Source: an uncultured Clostridium sp. (GTDB lineage Bacteria > Bacillota > Clostridia > TANB77 > CAG-508). Taken from it: a stretch of 49,125 bases of DNA. Below, one piece after another: positions 25,568-35,500 of the stretch. Numbering within the stretch: position 1 is the first letter of the stretch; each line of letters begins with the position of its first letter. The notes beneath the pieces are model-generated. The model ran no database searches. It was not told the origin of the DNA and saw only the letters and a list, made by a program, of their open reading frames with translations. The stretch covers positions 1 to 49,125 of the forward strand of contig CANEHB010000013.1 of assembly GCA_947427205.1 (NCBI GenBank). Direction: 5' to 3'. Made by a program: the position numbers and the translations under genes.

Positions 25568-26623
25568 TCAATTTGCTTTTTTCATAATATAATGTGTTTC
25601 TATTTCATATTCCTTTTCAAAACCCATTTTTTCATATAACTTAATTGCTTTTTCATTTATTTTAAATACTTGTAACTTTATATTTTGTCCTTTATGTTCA
25701 AATAAAATTTCTTTTAATACTGCTGTTCCAATTCCTTTATTTTGATATTCTGATTTTACACAAATATTTCCTATTTCAAAAATATTATCATCTTTGTCTT
25801 TTCCATTGTAAAATCCTACTAGCTCATCTTTTAAATATATAAGTTCTATATTCTTTGAATTTTCTTTCATAAATCTAGCAAACAGCTTTTGCTGATTTTC
25901 TTCATTCCACTCTTTAAAATATTTTTCCACATATTCTTTATATACTTTCTTTTTTAAATCATATATAAAATGAATTTCAATTGGATTTCCATTTTTATGT
26001 GGTCTTAATTCTAAATTTGGAACTAATCTGCCTAATCTGATTTTTCTTTCTGTAATTTTATTTTGAATTTGGACTTTATCTGCAAAACTTTTGTGGTCAT
26101 AATTGGCTGATGCTTCTGAAAATACACAGCCACAATATTTTTGCATATATAGTCCTAACTCTCTTGCTTTTGCTTGTCCTTCTCTAAAACCTGATCTGAA
26201 ATCTCTATATAAAAATTCTATATCATATTTTTTTGCCATTTCTTCACACACATTTTTTAGTACTTCATGATTTTGATATGGACTAACAAAAAGTGTACTT
26301 GTAAAAGCATCATAGCCTTGCTCTTTTGCATACTTTGCTGTTTCTTCTAGTCTAACTCTATAACAATAATTGCTACATCTATTTTCAATATCATCTGATA
26401 CATTTTTGCAAAATTCTTTTAACCCATAATCTTCATTTATAATTAACTCTAAATTAATCATTCTTGAATATTCTATTAATGTATCTCTTCTGGTTTTATA
26501 TTCTATATATGGATGTATGTTTGGATTAAACCAATATAATACTGGCTCTATTCCTTCATTTCTTAAAGAGTCTATACAATATACGCTACACGGTGCACAA
26601 CAAGTATGCATTAATAATTTCAT
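25568..26623 (-). CDS. queH: Epoxyqueuosine reductase QueH fused to a GNAT acetyltransferase
   Basis: Residues 1 to about 190 are QueH, which reduces epoxyqueuosine in tRNA to queuosine. Its cysteines are present: HTCCAPCS near the start, NRCSNYCYR, and KYCGCVFSE. Residues about 205-351 are a GNAT acetyltransferase with VKSEYQNKGIGTAVLKEI as its acetyl-CoA loop and INEKAIKLYEKMGF near the end. Standalone QueH is about 190-240 aa, so the second domain is an addition; its substrate is unknown. ATG at 26623 is chosen because AAAGGAA sits about 9 bases upstream, while the GTG at 26644 would lie before it. The neighbouring polytopic membrane gene ends 75 bases upstream. Confidence 0.87.
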   Translation of the reverse strand: MKLLMHTCCAPCSVYCIDSLRNEGIEPVLYWFNPNIHPYIEYKTRRDTLIEYSRMINLELIINEDYGLKEFCKNVSDDIENRCSNYCYRVRLEETAKYAKEQGYDAFTSTLFVSPYQNHEVLKNVCEEMAKKYDIEFLYRDFRSGFREGQAKARELGLYMQKYCGCVFSEASANYDHKSFADKVQIQNKITERKIRLGRLVPNLELRPHKNGNPIEIHFIYDLKKKVYKEYVEKYFKEWNEENQQKLFARFMKENSKNIELIYLKDELVGFYNGKDKDDNIFEIGNICVKSEYQNKGIGTAVLKEILFEHKGQNIKLQVFKINEKAIKLYEKMGFEKEYEIETHYIMKKAN

Positions 26624-26698
26624 TTTATTTTTTTCCTTTCTCACTTCATTAAAAGACTATATAGTTATTAAAAAATCACATTTCTTTCAATCTATTGT

Positions 26699-28681
26699 CT
26701 ATTCCCAAAAACATATTGTATATTTGGTTTTATAAAATTCTTCTGGCGAATAATTTTGCATATAGCTTTTTTCTGATACTATTCCACTAGCTATTCCAAT
26801 TAAAAATGTATAAACTGTAATAACAGCTAAAAATTTACTTAAAATTCCTTTTGCTTCTTCAGTTTTTAATGAATTGTAAATACTCATAAAAATTAATATT
26901 CCTGATAAAATTATCATCCATGCATAGTCTATAATATATCTTTGATTACTTCCTGCCATCATAATACTTAATACAGCTATTACTAAGCCCACTATTACTA
27001 AAGTATTTATTAATATTTTTAAATTCTTATTTTCTATTTTCTTATTTGCTTTTATTATAAAAAAGTTCATAAAACATATTGGCACTAAAACAAATAATCC
27101 ACCTATCATATTTTCTATATAATAATATCCATAGAAAATAGTTAAATCATTATGATTGGTTAAAAATGGGAAATCTAATATAAAATTTGGTATGCTAAAC
27201 AAATTAGTTATTATTCCTGTTGGAACTGCCCATATTCTACTTCCAAGTGTAGTCATATTTGTGATAGTTAATTGATATTTTGCTCCAAATTCAAATATAC
27301 TTTCAAATCTTGCATAGTTATACCACATAAGTGCAATTCCTATAAATAAATAAGGTATTGCTACTGATATTATTAATTTTATTAATGGTAATTTTGAAGT
27401 TTTAACACTCTTTATATTTTTTATAAGCAAATATAATAGATATGGCACTATTAAAAAGCTTGCTATTAAATCTGTTGGTCTACATGCAACAGATAATGCT
27501 AGAAATAGTGAACCTAAAAATATATTTATGTATTTGTTTTTTTCTTGTTCTGAAGATTTTAATATAAAATATATTCCTTGTAATACAAAGTATATTCCTA
27601 CGATAATTACTAATTCATATACTCTTGACATTCCATTTGCATACAACACCAAGGACCCTGAACAAAAAATTGTTAAAAAATACAAAACAAATCTAAAAGG
27701 AATTTTCTTATAAAATTTATTCAAAATTTTTAATAAAATTGCTTTTAATAAAATAAAAATTAATATTGAGAAAACAAATACTACTACTGGAATTTTGAGA
27801 TATTTTTTTGTAATTAAATAATATGGTAAAAAACTTATTAATAATGGTAATATTCCAAAATATACATAATGTTTTCCATTATATAATGCTGTATCCCAAA
27901 TATAGTCAACATCTCTTTCTACATCATGTCTTGCTAAAGCATCATATGGATTTTCTAATTCTAAAAATTTCTCACTTGGATCTTTTAATAAAGAAAAACT
28001 ACCATTTGTTATAGCTTCCACAAAGTCTTTATTATAAACTGTGCCTTCTCCAGGATTTTGTGAATAATTATTAATCCAAGAAAGTAGCACAAAAAATATT
28101 GCCAAAACTCCAAGTAATATAAATTCTTGATTTAAATTTTTATTTGAATATTCCTCATTTAGTATTTTTGAATTCTTAATAAAATACAATAATGAGAAAA
28201 TAAAGAATATAACAAAAAATCTTATAAAATTAAATTCAAAAGGTATTTTTTCATTAATTATAACTCTTTGTAATTTTCCATCATCATATATTGGTTTATC
28301 AATAGAAATTAATAAACTTTTTGTATTACCAGATAAATATAAAGGCATATATTTTGATTTTTCATAATTTTGAATATATCTTTTGGAATTTAACCCCTGA
28401 TATTCTTTACTTGTATCATCTGAAAAAAACACTTTATACTCTGAAACATCTTCTATATCTTTTAATTCTAATTTTATAGTTGCTGTTTTTAAATTTATAT
28501 TCTCCAATTCCAAAAATACTTTATTATCATCTTCACTATAATAAGTAATTTCTTGGCTTTCATATGATTTCTTTTCAAACTTTCCAAAAAAAGTGCGATA
28601 AGAAGTAATGTTAAAAACAATTACTTCTAAAAATAACGCAACTATTAAAATCTTTAAAAACTTAGAATAATTTTCTTTCAT
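26699..28681 (-). CDS. Polytopic membrane protein, glycosyltransferase GT-C-like
   Basis: The 660-residue product has one N-terminal span (about 10-28), then an outer beta-rich domain of about 110 residues, then about 11 spans from residue 150 onward. The outer loop NPGEGTVYNKDFVEA and the later DALARHDVERDVDYIWDT, rich in acidic residues, sit where GT-C enzymes place their metal and lipid-phosphate site. I infer a lipid-linked sugar transferase or a related surface-polymer protein. The next gene downstream in the chromosome order is the FAD protein at 28785, of a type found with sugar-nucleotide metabolism, which fits. AAAGGAAT lies before the ATG at 28681. Confidence 0.65.
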   Translation of the reverse strand: MKENYSKFLKILIVALFLEVIVFNITSYRTFFGKFEKKSYESQEITYYSEDDNKVFLELENINLKTATIKLELKDIEDVSEYKVFFSDDTSKEYQGLNSKRYIQNYEKSKYMPLYLSGNTKSLLISIDKPIYDDGKLQRVIINEKIPFEFNFIRFFVIFFIFSLLYFIKNSKILNEEYSNKNLNQEFILLGVLAIFFVLLSWINNYSQNPGEGTVYNKDFVEAITNGSFSLLKDPSEKFLELENPYDALARHDVERDVDYIWDTALYNGKHYVYFGILPLLISFLPYYLITKKYLKIPVVVFVFSILIFILLKAILLKILNKFYKKIPFRFVLYFLTIFCSGSLVLYANGMSRVYELVIIVGIYFVLQGIYFILKSSEQEKNKYINIFLGSLFLALSVACRPTDLIASFLIVPYLLYLLIKNIKSVKTSKLPLIKLIISVAIPYLFIGIALMWYNYARFESIFEFGAKYQLTITNMTTLGSRIWAVPTGIITNLFSIPNFILDFPFLTNHNDLTIFYGYYYIENMIGGLFVLVPICFMNFFIIKANKKIENKNLKILINTLVIVGLVIAVLSIMMAGSNQRYIIDYAWMIILSGILIFMSIYNSLKTEEAKGILSKFLAVITVYTFLIGIASGIVSEKSYMQNYSPEEFYKTKYTICFWE

Positions 28682-28784
28682 ATTTATTCCTTTATAAAAT
28701 ACAGAAATTTATAAATTGTTTATTTATATTAACATTTTTTATATTAATATTTATATATAAAACAGTTTCAATAAAAAATCTATA

Positions 28785-30350
28785 CTAATTTGATTTTTCT
28801 TCGTGGTACTCTTTTTCTGTATTTACATTCCAAATATTATCTTTTGCTGTAACTCCTTGTTTTATATTTTTTACAGCTTCAAACGCTGTTGCCATTGAAT
28901 GATCCATGTTATTATATCTATGTTGGCCATTTCTACCTATACAATAAAGGTTTCCAAATGTATTTAAGTATGTAACAAGTTTGTCTATGTGTTCATAAGT
29001 ATCAAAATAAGCTGGATATGCTTTTTTTACTTTTTCTCTATGACTATCTAATACATCTTCTTTATCAATAATATTCATACTAGCAAGTTCATTAATAGCA
29101 AATTCTGAAAAATCCTTATCAGACATATTCCAATATTTGTCATTTTCTTGACAAGTATATTCAAGTCCAATCCAAACAGTATTTTCTGCATCTTTTACTA
29201 AATATGGTGACCAGTTATTAAATACTTGTAATCTTAACATTTTTACTTCTGGTTCTTGTACATAAATCCAACAATCTGGAACAATATTTCCTAATGTTTT
29301 CATTTTTGTTTTATTAGCTAATTTCATTTTCTTAACTAAAACTCCAACTGTTTGAAAATCAACATATGGAAGTCCTAAAGCAATATCTTTCATATCTTGT
29401 GGAATATCTATTCCTGTAAATCCTGCAACTAAATCTTTTACAGGCATAGTTGATATAAAAATATCTCCTTCTAATATTACTTCTGTACCATTTACTTCAC
29501 ATATTACACTTTTTATAGTTTTATCTTCTATTTTTAGTTTTTTAACAGAGTAACCTTTTAAAATTTTTCCTCCATTTTCTTCTATTTTTTCTGCTAATGT
29601 TTCCCACAATTGTCCTGGTCCAAATTTTGGATACCAGAATTGTTCAATTAATGAAGTTTCTACTTCTTGTTTCTTTTTCTTTGATTTAAATATTTTTGAA
29701 AATGCATCTTTTATTACCGCTGTTATAGAAACTCCTTTAACTCTCTGAGCTCCCCAATCTGCAGAAATTTCTTTTGGATGTCTTCCCCAAAGTTTTTCTG
29801 TATATTTTTCAAAAAACATACTATACAAAACTTTTCCAAAACGATTAATATAAAAATTTTCTAATGAATCTTCTGGTTTCTTTACAAATATTGTTTTTAA
29901 ATAACTAAAGCCAGCTTTTATAGTACGGAAAAGTCCCATATTAGTAAATGTTTGTAATTTTAAACTTATAGGATAATCAAAAAACTTTTTTAGATAATAA
30001 ATTCTTGATACTCTTGTTCTTACAAGCATAACTTTATCTTCTTTTTCTGGATTAGGACCACCTTCATTTAATGGTTTTTCTCTTTTTAGTTTTTCATCGT
30101 CAAAAGAGTTAACACCTTGAATTGGCATTAATTCCTCCCAAAAATTCATAACTTCTTGGTCTTTTGAGAAAAATCTATGTCCTCCTATATCCATTCTATT
30201 TCCATTATATCTAACCGTTCTTGAAATTCCACCTATTTCTTCTGTTTCTTCTAATATAACTACTTCATAATCTTCTTTTCCATCTTTTAATAGTTCATAT
30301 CCTGCTGTTAAACCTGCAGGTCCAGCTCCAATTATTATAACTTTTTTCAT
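28785..30350 (-). CDS. FAD-dependent oxidoreductase, UDP-galactopyranose mutase/amine oxidase type
   Basis: The 521-residue product starts with the FAD-binding Rossmann motif [17 protein letters not shown] and an acidic strand end VVILEE, followed by [22 protein letters not shown], a pattern shared by protoporphyrinogen oxidase, amine oxidase and UDP-galactopyranose mutase-like proteins. [26 protein letters not shown] is typical of the mutase-like branch found in polysaccharide gene sets. The C-terminal FAD contact [15 protein letters not shown] is present. The exact reaction is not determined. AAAGGAG lies before the ATG at 30350. It is likely transcribed together with the membrane protein gene 100 bases downstream. 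Confidence 0.8.
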   Translation of the reverse strand: MKKVIIIGAGPAGLTAGYELLKDGKEDYEVVILEETEEIGGISRTVRYNGNRMDIGGHRFFSKDQEVMNFWEELMPIQGVNSFDDEKLKREKPLNEGGPNPEKEDKVMLVRTRVSRIYYLKKFFDYPISLKLQTFTNMGLFRTIKAGFSYLKTIFVKKPEDSLENFYINRFGKVLYSMFFEKYTEKLWGRHPKEISADWGAQRVKGVSITAVIKDAFSKIFKSKKKKQEVETSLIEQFWYPKFGPGQLWETLAEKIEENGGKILKGYSVKKLKIEDKTIKSVICEVNGTEVILEGDIFISTMPVKDLVAGFTGIDIPQDMKDIALGLPYVDFQTVGVLVKKMKLANKTKMKTLGNIVPDCWIYVQEPEVKMLRLQVFNNWSPYLVKDAENTVWIGLEYTCQENDKYWNMSDKDFSEFAINELASMNIIDKEDVLDSHREKVKKAYPAYFDTYEHIDKLVTYLNTFGNLYCIGRNGQHRYNNMDHSMATAFEAVKNIKQGVTAKDNIWNVNTEKEYHEEKSN

Positions 30351-30390
30351 TATCTTTTTAGTAAATCTCCTTTACATTTTATAGAATTTT

Positions 30391-30435
30391 ATAGAACAAA
30401 TCTTAAAATCAAAGATTTTTCAGTAAATTTGTTCG
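30391..30435 (-). other. Hairpin in the leader of the FAD gene
   Basis: GAACAAAT with ATTTGTTC, plus an inner AAAATC with GATTTT, can fold into a bent hairpin about 45 bases before the FAD gene start. No T-run follows, so it may mark the end of the ruvB transcript or be a leader structure. Confidence 0.35.
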
Positions 30436-30531
30436 AGTGCTAAATTTATTAATATTTTATATTTAATTACATAAAATTTTAGTTAATATATTTAATCCAA
30501 AATTTATATCTACTTTTTATTAATTATAACT

Positions 30532-31536
30532 TTACTCATATTTTATTCCTAAGTGCTCATATCCATTTGCTGTAACAATTCTTCCTTTAGGTGTTCTTGC
30601 TAAAAAACCTATTTGCAATAAATATGGTTCATAAACATCTTCTATTGTTTCAACTTCTTCATTTAAAGTAGCTGCTAATGTTTCAGCACCGACAGGTCTT
30701 CCAGAATATTTATAAATTATTGTTTCTAATATTTTTCTATCTGTGTTATCTAATCCTAAATCATCTATATCAAGTTTTTCTAATGCTAATTTTGTTATTT
30801 CTAAACTTAAGTTTCCGTCACCTAAAACAAGTGCATAATCTCTTACTCTTTTTAATAATCTATTTGCAATTCTTGGTGTTCCTCTTGAACGTTTTGCAAG
30901 CTCAACTGCTGCTTCTTTATCTATTTTTATATTTAAAAGATCACTTGATCTTTCTATAATTACTGCTAAATCTGCTACAGAATATAGCTCAAGTTTTTCT
31001 ACAATTCCAAATCTATCTCTAAGTGGTGTTGATAGCGAACCAGCTCTTGTTGTAGCTCCTACTAAAGTAAATTTTGGAAGATCTAATCTTATTGATTTTG
31101 CTGTTGAGCCTTTTCCAATTATTATATCTAAACAAAAATCTTCTAATGCTGGATATAATATCTCTTCTATATTTTTATTTAATCTATGTATCTCATCAAT
31201 AAATAAAACATCATTTTCTGCTAAATTTGTAAGTAAAGCTGCTAAATCTCCTGGTCTTTCTATTGCTGGACCTGTTGTTACTTTTATATTAGCTCCCATT
31301 TCATTTGCTATAATATTAGAAAGTGTTGTTTTTCCAAGTCCTGGAGGCCCATAAAGTAAAACATGATCTAAGGCATCTCCTCTTTTTTTAGCTGCTTCTA
31401 TGTAAACTTTCATATTTTCTTTTACTTTTTTTTGTCCGATATATTCACTTAATTTTTGTGGTCTTAATGATATTTCTGAAAATTCTTCTTCATCATTTAC
31501 TTTTGGATCTAAAATATTATCATAAAAATTTTCCAA
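30532..31536 (-). CDS. ruvB: Holliday junction branch migration helicase RuvB
   Basis: RuvB is the AAA+ motor that drives branch migration with RuvA during recombination repair. The 334-residue product has Walker [10 protein letters not shown] near residue 65, Walker [12 protein letters not shown] near 115, sensor 1 [18 protein letters not shown] and a winged-helix C-terminus ([26 protein letters not shown]). The start is a TTG at 31536 with AGGAGGAG 5-8 bases upstream. No ruvA or ruvC is in the window. The small gene at 31599 lies 62 bases upstream. Confidence 0.97.
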   Translation of the reverse strand: MENFYDNILDPKVNDEEEFSEISLRPQKLSEYIGQKKVKENMKVYIEAAKKRGDALDHVLLYGPPGLGKTTLSNIIANEMGANIKVTTGPAIERPGDLAALLTNLAENDVLFIDEIHRLNKNIEEILYPALEDFCLDIIIGKGSTAKSIRLDLPKFTLVGATTRAGSLSTPLRDRFGIVEKLELYSVADLAVIIERSSDLLNIKIDKEAAVELAKRSRGTPRIANRLLKRVRDYALVLGDGNLSLEITKLALEKLDIDDLGLDNTDRKILETIIYKYSGRPVGAETLAATLNEEVETIEDVYEPYLLQIGFLARTPKGRIVTANGYEHLGIKYE

Positions 31537-31573
31537 TTAGACTCCTCCTAAACTGTTTTACCTATTATTTCAT

Positions 31574-31600
31574 AGATTAAATTAACCTATAGTTTAATCT
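31574..31600 (-). terminator. Weak hairpin after the 31599 gene
   Basis: AGATTAAA and TTTAATCT form an 8-bp AT-only stem overlapping the stop of the small gene. It may reduce transcription into ruvB, but it lacks a T-run. Confidence 0.3.
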
Positions 31601-31844
31601 AATTTAATCCTGTATCATATTCAATCTCCTCCATAAAAGGGAAGATTTCTTTAACTCTTTTCAATGTATATATAGCATTTTTTTGATGTGGGCATTTTTC
31701 AGGAGCTTGTACTAATTCATTTTTATAACAATTCTTTGTTAATTTGTAAATCAAATATCTACAATTTAAATAATTATAAAAAATTCTATATCCATTATCT
31801 AAATCTTCCCAAAACATCTCAAAAGTATAGTTCTTTTCTCCCAC
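31599..31844 (-). CDS. Small protein of unknown function, 81 aa
   Basis: The product has Trp/Tyr-rich N-terminal sequence (MFWEDLDNGYRIFYNYL) and two or three cysteines (NCRYLIYK, KNCYKNE, EKCPHQK), and ends in a helix with acidic residues (VKEIFPFMEEIEYD). The Cys spacing does not fit a clear zinc ribbon. GTG at 31844 follows GGAAG at a normal distance, and composition is protein-like throughout, so it is likely real. It lies between the DUF3592-like gene and ruvB. I do not recognise the family. Confidence 0.6.
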   Translation of the reverse strand: MGEKNYTFEMFWEDLDNGYRIFYNYLNCRYLIYKLTKNCYKNELVQAPEKCPHQKNAIYTLKRVKEIFPFMEEIEYDTGLN

Positions 31845-31872
31845 CTTATGTACTTCCTTTCAAAAATTCATA

Positions 31873-32562
31873 CTATAATGATAAAATTGTTATCATCATA
31901 CCTAAACCAGTCATAAAGAAACTTGCTCCAAAAATATATATAATCATTAATGAAGCTTTTGATGCTTCTATATAAACATCTTCTGGTTTTTTCTCATTTA
32001 TTTTAAATTCAATTTTTTCACCTATATTAGGAATTCCTGTTTTCTTATATTTTTCTGTACATTTTGTATATACATTTTCGTTATAAGTATATTGATATAC
32101 TGGTGCATAAGCTACTGTTTTGTCTGATAATGTTGTTGATTTCAAATCAACACATTCTGCTTTAATAGATATTTTGCATCTTCTCTCTGCCATATTTTCT
32201 AATACTCCAGGAACTATAAGCATTGCAAGTCCCACTAAAGTTATTCCTGTTGAAAGTAATATAGGTAGAAACACATTTGCTTGATAATCCTTACCAATTA
32301 AATATCCCCATTCATTTACTGCTGGAAGAATTATACATCCTAAACCTGTTATAGTAAGAACAACTCCTGCTAATTGTTTTCTACATATTGATATAATTCC
32401 AAATACTAAAAATAATTGTCCACAAGTCATTATAGCAAAAGTTACTTGATTTAATCCTGAAAAGTAACTCATAAGCGCTATAGAAGCTACAGCCCAAATA
32501 ATACATGCCCATGATATTATTAAATCATGTACTCTAAATTTTTCATTAGTTTCTTCTTTCAT
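31873..32562 (-). CDS. Membrane protein with a DUF3592-like domain
   Basis: The 229-residue product has four spans in its first 130 residues (around 15-35, 40-58, 63-82 and 100-120), then a hydrophilic beta-rich section with the DUF3592-type pattern (APVYQYTYNENVYT, then IPNIGEKIEFKINEKKPEDVYI), and a final span near 205-225. The first four spans and the last suggest that the soluble section faces one side of the membrane. Function is unknown. The start at 32562 follows AAGGAAGG, with a stray ATG-TAA in between. Confidence 0.7.
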   Translation of the reverse strand: MKEETNEKFRVHDLIISWACIIWAVASIALMSYFSGLNQVTFAIMTCGQLFLVFGIISICRKQLAGVVLTITGLGCIILPAVNEWGYLIGKDYQANVFLPILLSTGITLVGLAMLIVPGVLENMAERRCKISIKAECVDLKSTTLSDKTVAYAPVYQYTYNENVYTKCTEKYKKTGIPNIGEKIEFKINEKKPEDVYIEASKASLMIIYIFGASFFMTGLGMMITILSL

Positions 32563-32640
32563 TTTACATTAATTCCTTCCTTCATTTGACTTTTATATAA
32601 TTTACTTTATTATATACTATTTTAAAATTTGCGCAAACTT

Positions 32641-34677
32641 TTATTTTATCATTTCTATAAATTCTTGTTCATTTATAACCGTAACTCCAAGTTCTTGTGC
32701 TTTAGCAAGCTTACTTCCACTATCTTCTCCTGCTAAAACATATGTTGTTTTTTTAGATACTGACGAAGATGTTTTTCCACCAAAATTTTCTATAATTTCT
32801 TCTGCTTCTTTTCTTGAATAATTATCTAACCCTCCAGTTAAAACAAATATCATTCCACCAAATCTATTATCTATACTTTCATTTTCATCTACTTTCATGT
32901 TAACTCCAAAATCTTTTAATTTTTGAATTAAATCTTTAGTTTGTTCTTGTGAGAAAAATTCATAAACACTTTGTGCCATTATTTCTCCCATATCATCTAT
33001 CATAACTAAACTTTCATATGTTGCATTTTGAAGTTCATCAATATTTTTATATATTTTTACAAGTTGTTTGGCAGCTTTTACTCCTATATGTCTAATACCA
33101 AAACCATTTATCACTCTATAAAATTCATTGCTTTTACTTTCATTTATGCTTTCCATTAAATTACTAGCAAATTTTTTCCCATTTTTCTTTAATGAAGCTA
33201 TATCTTCTAATTTTAGATTATATATGTCTGAAATATTTTTAATTAGCCCTCTATTTAAAAATTCTTCAATTATATTATCTCCCAATCCCTTTATATTCAT
33301 AGCCTCTCGTGATGCAAAATGAAGTATATTTCTGTATTGTTTTGCTGGACATTCTATTCCTATACAACGTACAGCTGATTCTCCTTCTTCTCTTATTGCA
33401 TCTGCTCCACAAACAGGACATTTAGTAGGCATTTCAAAATTTTTTTCATTTCCTGTTCTTTTTTCTTTTAAAGATTTTACTACTTCTGGAATTACATCTC
33501 CTGCTTTTTGGATTAATACTCTATCACCAATTTTCAAATCTTTTTCTTTAATAAAATCTTCATTATGAAGCGTTGTTTTAGAAATTGTAGAGCCTGCAAC
33601 TTTTACTGGCTCTAATATTGCCATTGGAGTTATTGCTCCTGTTCTGCCTACTTGAAATATTATATCTTTTAAAGTTGTTTCTTTTTGTTCTGGGGGATAT
33701 TTATATGCAATAGCCCATTTAGGAGTTTTAAACGTTGTTCCTAAAATTTCTCTAAAATTTAAATCATCAACTTTTATGACTGCTCCATCAATCCCAAAAC
33801 TTAAATCTTCTCTTTTATCTCCAATATTTTTTATTTCATCTATAACTTTTTGTATTGTATTACATTCTACTTTTATTGGATTAACATTAAATCCTAACTT
33901 TTCCAAATATTTAAGTGATTCAATATGTGAGTTAAATTTTATTGTGTCTGATTTTTGAACATTGAAAATATAAATATCTAAAGGTCTTTCAGCAGCAATT
34001 TTCGAATCTAACTGTCTAAGCGACCCTGCTGCTGCATTTCTAGCATTAGCAAAAAGTGATTCTTCATTTGCTTCTCTTTCTTCATTCATTTCTTCAAATT
34101 CTTTTTTACCAATAAAAACTTCTCCTCTTACTGTAATATCTATTTTTTCTTTTAATTTATTTGGAATATTTTTTATTGTTTTTAAATTTTCCGTTATATC
34201 TTCTCCAACTAGCCCATTCCCCCTAGTAGCTCCTCTTACAAAAATACCATCTTTATATTCTAAGCTCACAGATAACCCATCAATTTTTGTTTCAACAATA
34301 TATTTTAAATTTTTATTATTTTGTGAATTTAGTAAGTCTACTTGTTCATTTTCTTCTGATAATTCTAAAGCTTTTCTTACTCTTTCATCAAAAGCATATA
34401 ATTCTTCAAAATCAAATATATCTTGTAAACTTTGAAGTGGTACTTCATGTTCAACTTTTTCAAATCCTTCTTTTACATTTCCTCCAACATGTTGTGTAAG
34501 AGAATCACTTGTAATTAAATCTGGATATTCTTTTTCTAAATTTTTAAGTTCAAGCATTAACATATCATACTCAAAATCACTTATTTCTGGATTGTCATCA
34601 TCATAATATCTTTTAGCATGATATGCTGTAATTTCTTTAAGCTCTCCAATTCTTTTTTTAGCATCACTTTTATTCAT
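32641..34677 (-). CDS. ligA: NAD-dependent DNA ligase
   Basis: LigA seals nicks in replication and repair using NAD. At 678 residues it has normal length. The adenylation Lys is in ETKIDGLS near residue 121. The N-terminal Ia domain has YHAKRYYDDDNPEISDFEYD. The zinc finger shows CPVCG and, after a gap, CIGIECPA. Helix-hairpin-helix repeats (GFGIRHIGVKAAKQL) and a C-terminal BRCT domain (FVLTGGLDNYSRKEAEEII) follow. AGAGGAA precedes ATG at 34677. The pgsA gene ends 66 bases upstream. Confidence 0.97.
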   Translation of the reverse strand: MNKSDAKKRIGELKEITAYHAKRYYDDDNPEISDFEYDMLMLELKNLEKEYPDLITSDSLTQHVGGNVKEGFEKVEHEVPLQSLQDIFDFEELYAFDERVRKALELSEENEQVDLLNSQNNKNLKYIVETKIDGLSVSLEYKDGIFVRGATRGNGLVGEDITENLKTIKNIPNKLKEKIDITVRGEVFIGKKEFEEMNEEREANEESLFANARNAAAGSLRQLDSKIAAERPLDIYIFNVQKSDTIKFNSHIESLKYLEKLGFNVNPIKVECNTIQKVIDEIKNIGDKREDLSFGIDGAVIKVDDLNFREILGTTFKTPKWAIAYKYPPEQKETTLKDIIFQVGRTGAITPMAILEPVKVAGSTISKTTLHNEDFIKEKDLKIGDRVLIQKAGDVIPEVVKSLKEKRTGNEKNFEMPTKCPVCGADAIREEGESAVRCIGIECPAKQYRNILHFASREAMNIKGLGDNIIEEFLNRGLIKNISDIYNLKLEDIASLKKNGKKFASNLMESINESKSNEFYRVINGFGIRHIGVKAAKQLVKIYKNIDELQNATYESLVMIDDMGEIMAQSVYEFFSQEQTKDLIQKLKDFGVNMKVDENESIDNRFGGMIFVLTGGLDNYSRKEAEEIIENFGGKTSSSVSKKTTYVLAGEDSGSKLAKAQELGVTVINEQEFIEMIK

Positions 34678-34742
34678 TAGTTTTCCTCTTTAAATTTTAT
34701 AATAAAAAATTATTATTTTAAATAGTAAAGCATTCTTGACTA

Positions 34743-35396
34743 CTATTTTTCTTCTTTAAATAAATCTTTTCCATTTTTTAAATAATCATAACCTGAGAAA
34801 ATTGTTGCAATTACAGACACAAGCATAACTACAGAAGTTATAACATTAAATACTAATTCTCCTTGAGTCATATAAATTTGAAAACTACTAGCAGTTGCTT
34901 GCATTTTGTCTGTGTTTGCTCTAATAAAATCAAAGAAATTATATCTATCTATAAACACTAAAATTATAGCTATCATCTGAGTAACAGTTTTTAATTTTCC
35001 CCAAATTGATGCTGCTATTACCTTGCCACCTTTTTCTACAGCTATTAATCTATAACCAGATACTATAAATTCTCTAGCAAGTACAATAACTGGTATCCAA
35101 GCTGGAATTTTTCCAAATTCTACTAGCATTACAAGTGCAGATAAAACTAAAATTTTATCTGCTAATGGATCTAAAAATTTTCCGAAAGTAGTTACTTGAT
35201 TCCTTGAACGTGCAATATAACCATCTAACTTATCTGTTATTGAAGCAATTATAAAAATCAAATTCATTATCCAAAAACATATTGGTATTTGCATGAATTC
35301 TCCCTGTATTACTCCTAAAGTTCCTAAATAACCACATATAACAAATATTGGTACTAATATCATTCTAAAAACAGTTAGTTTATTTGCTAAATTCAT
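34743..35396 (-). CDS. pgsA: CDP-diacylglycerol-glycerol-3-phosphate phosphatidyltransferase
   Basis: PgsA makes phosphatidylglycerol phosphate, the first committed step of anionic phospholipid synthesis, at the inner membrane. The CDP-alcohol phosphotransferase signature DG-AR-G-D-D is complete: DGYIARSRNQVTTFGKFLDPLADK near residue 58. Four to five membrane spans surround it. Length (217 aa) is slightly above the usual 180-200 because of an insert around residues 150-175. AGAGGAA precedes ATG at 35396. Confidence 0.93.
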   Translation of the reverse strand: MNLANKLTVFRMILVPIFVICGYLGTLGVIQGEFMQIPICFWIMNLIFIIASITDKLDGYIARSRNQVTTFGKFLDPLADKILVLSALVMLVEFGKIPAWIPVIVLAREFIVSGYRLIAVEKGGKVIAASIWGKLKTVTQMIAIILVFIDRYNFFDFIRANTDKMQATASSFQIYMTQGELVFNVITSVVMLVSVIATIFSGYDYLKNGKDLFKEEK

Positions 35397-35500
35397 TTTT
35401 ATTCCTCTTTTCTAGAAAATTTTAATTACAATTAATATTTAATTATAATGCCTTTACTTAACTCATAATTGGCAACTACTGTTCATACACTTGTAATTTA

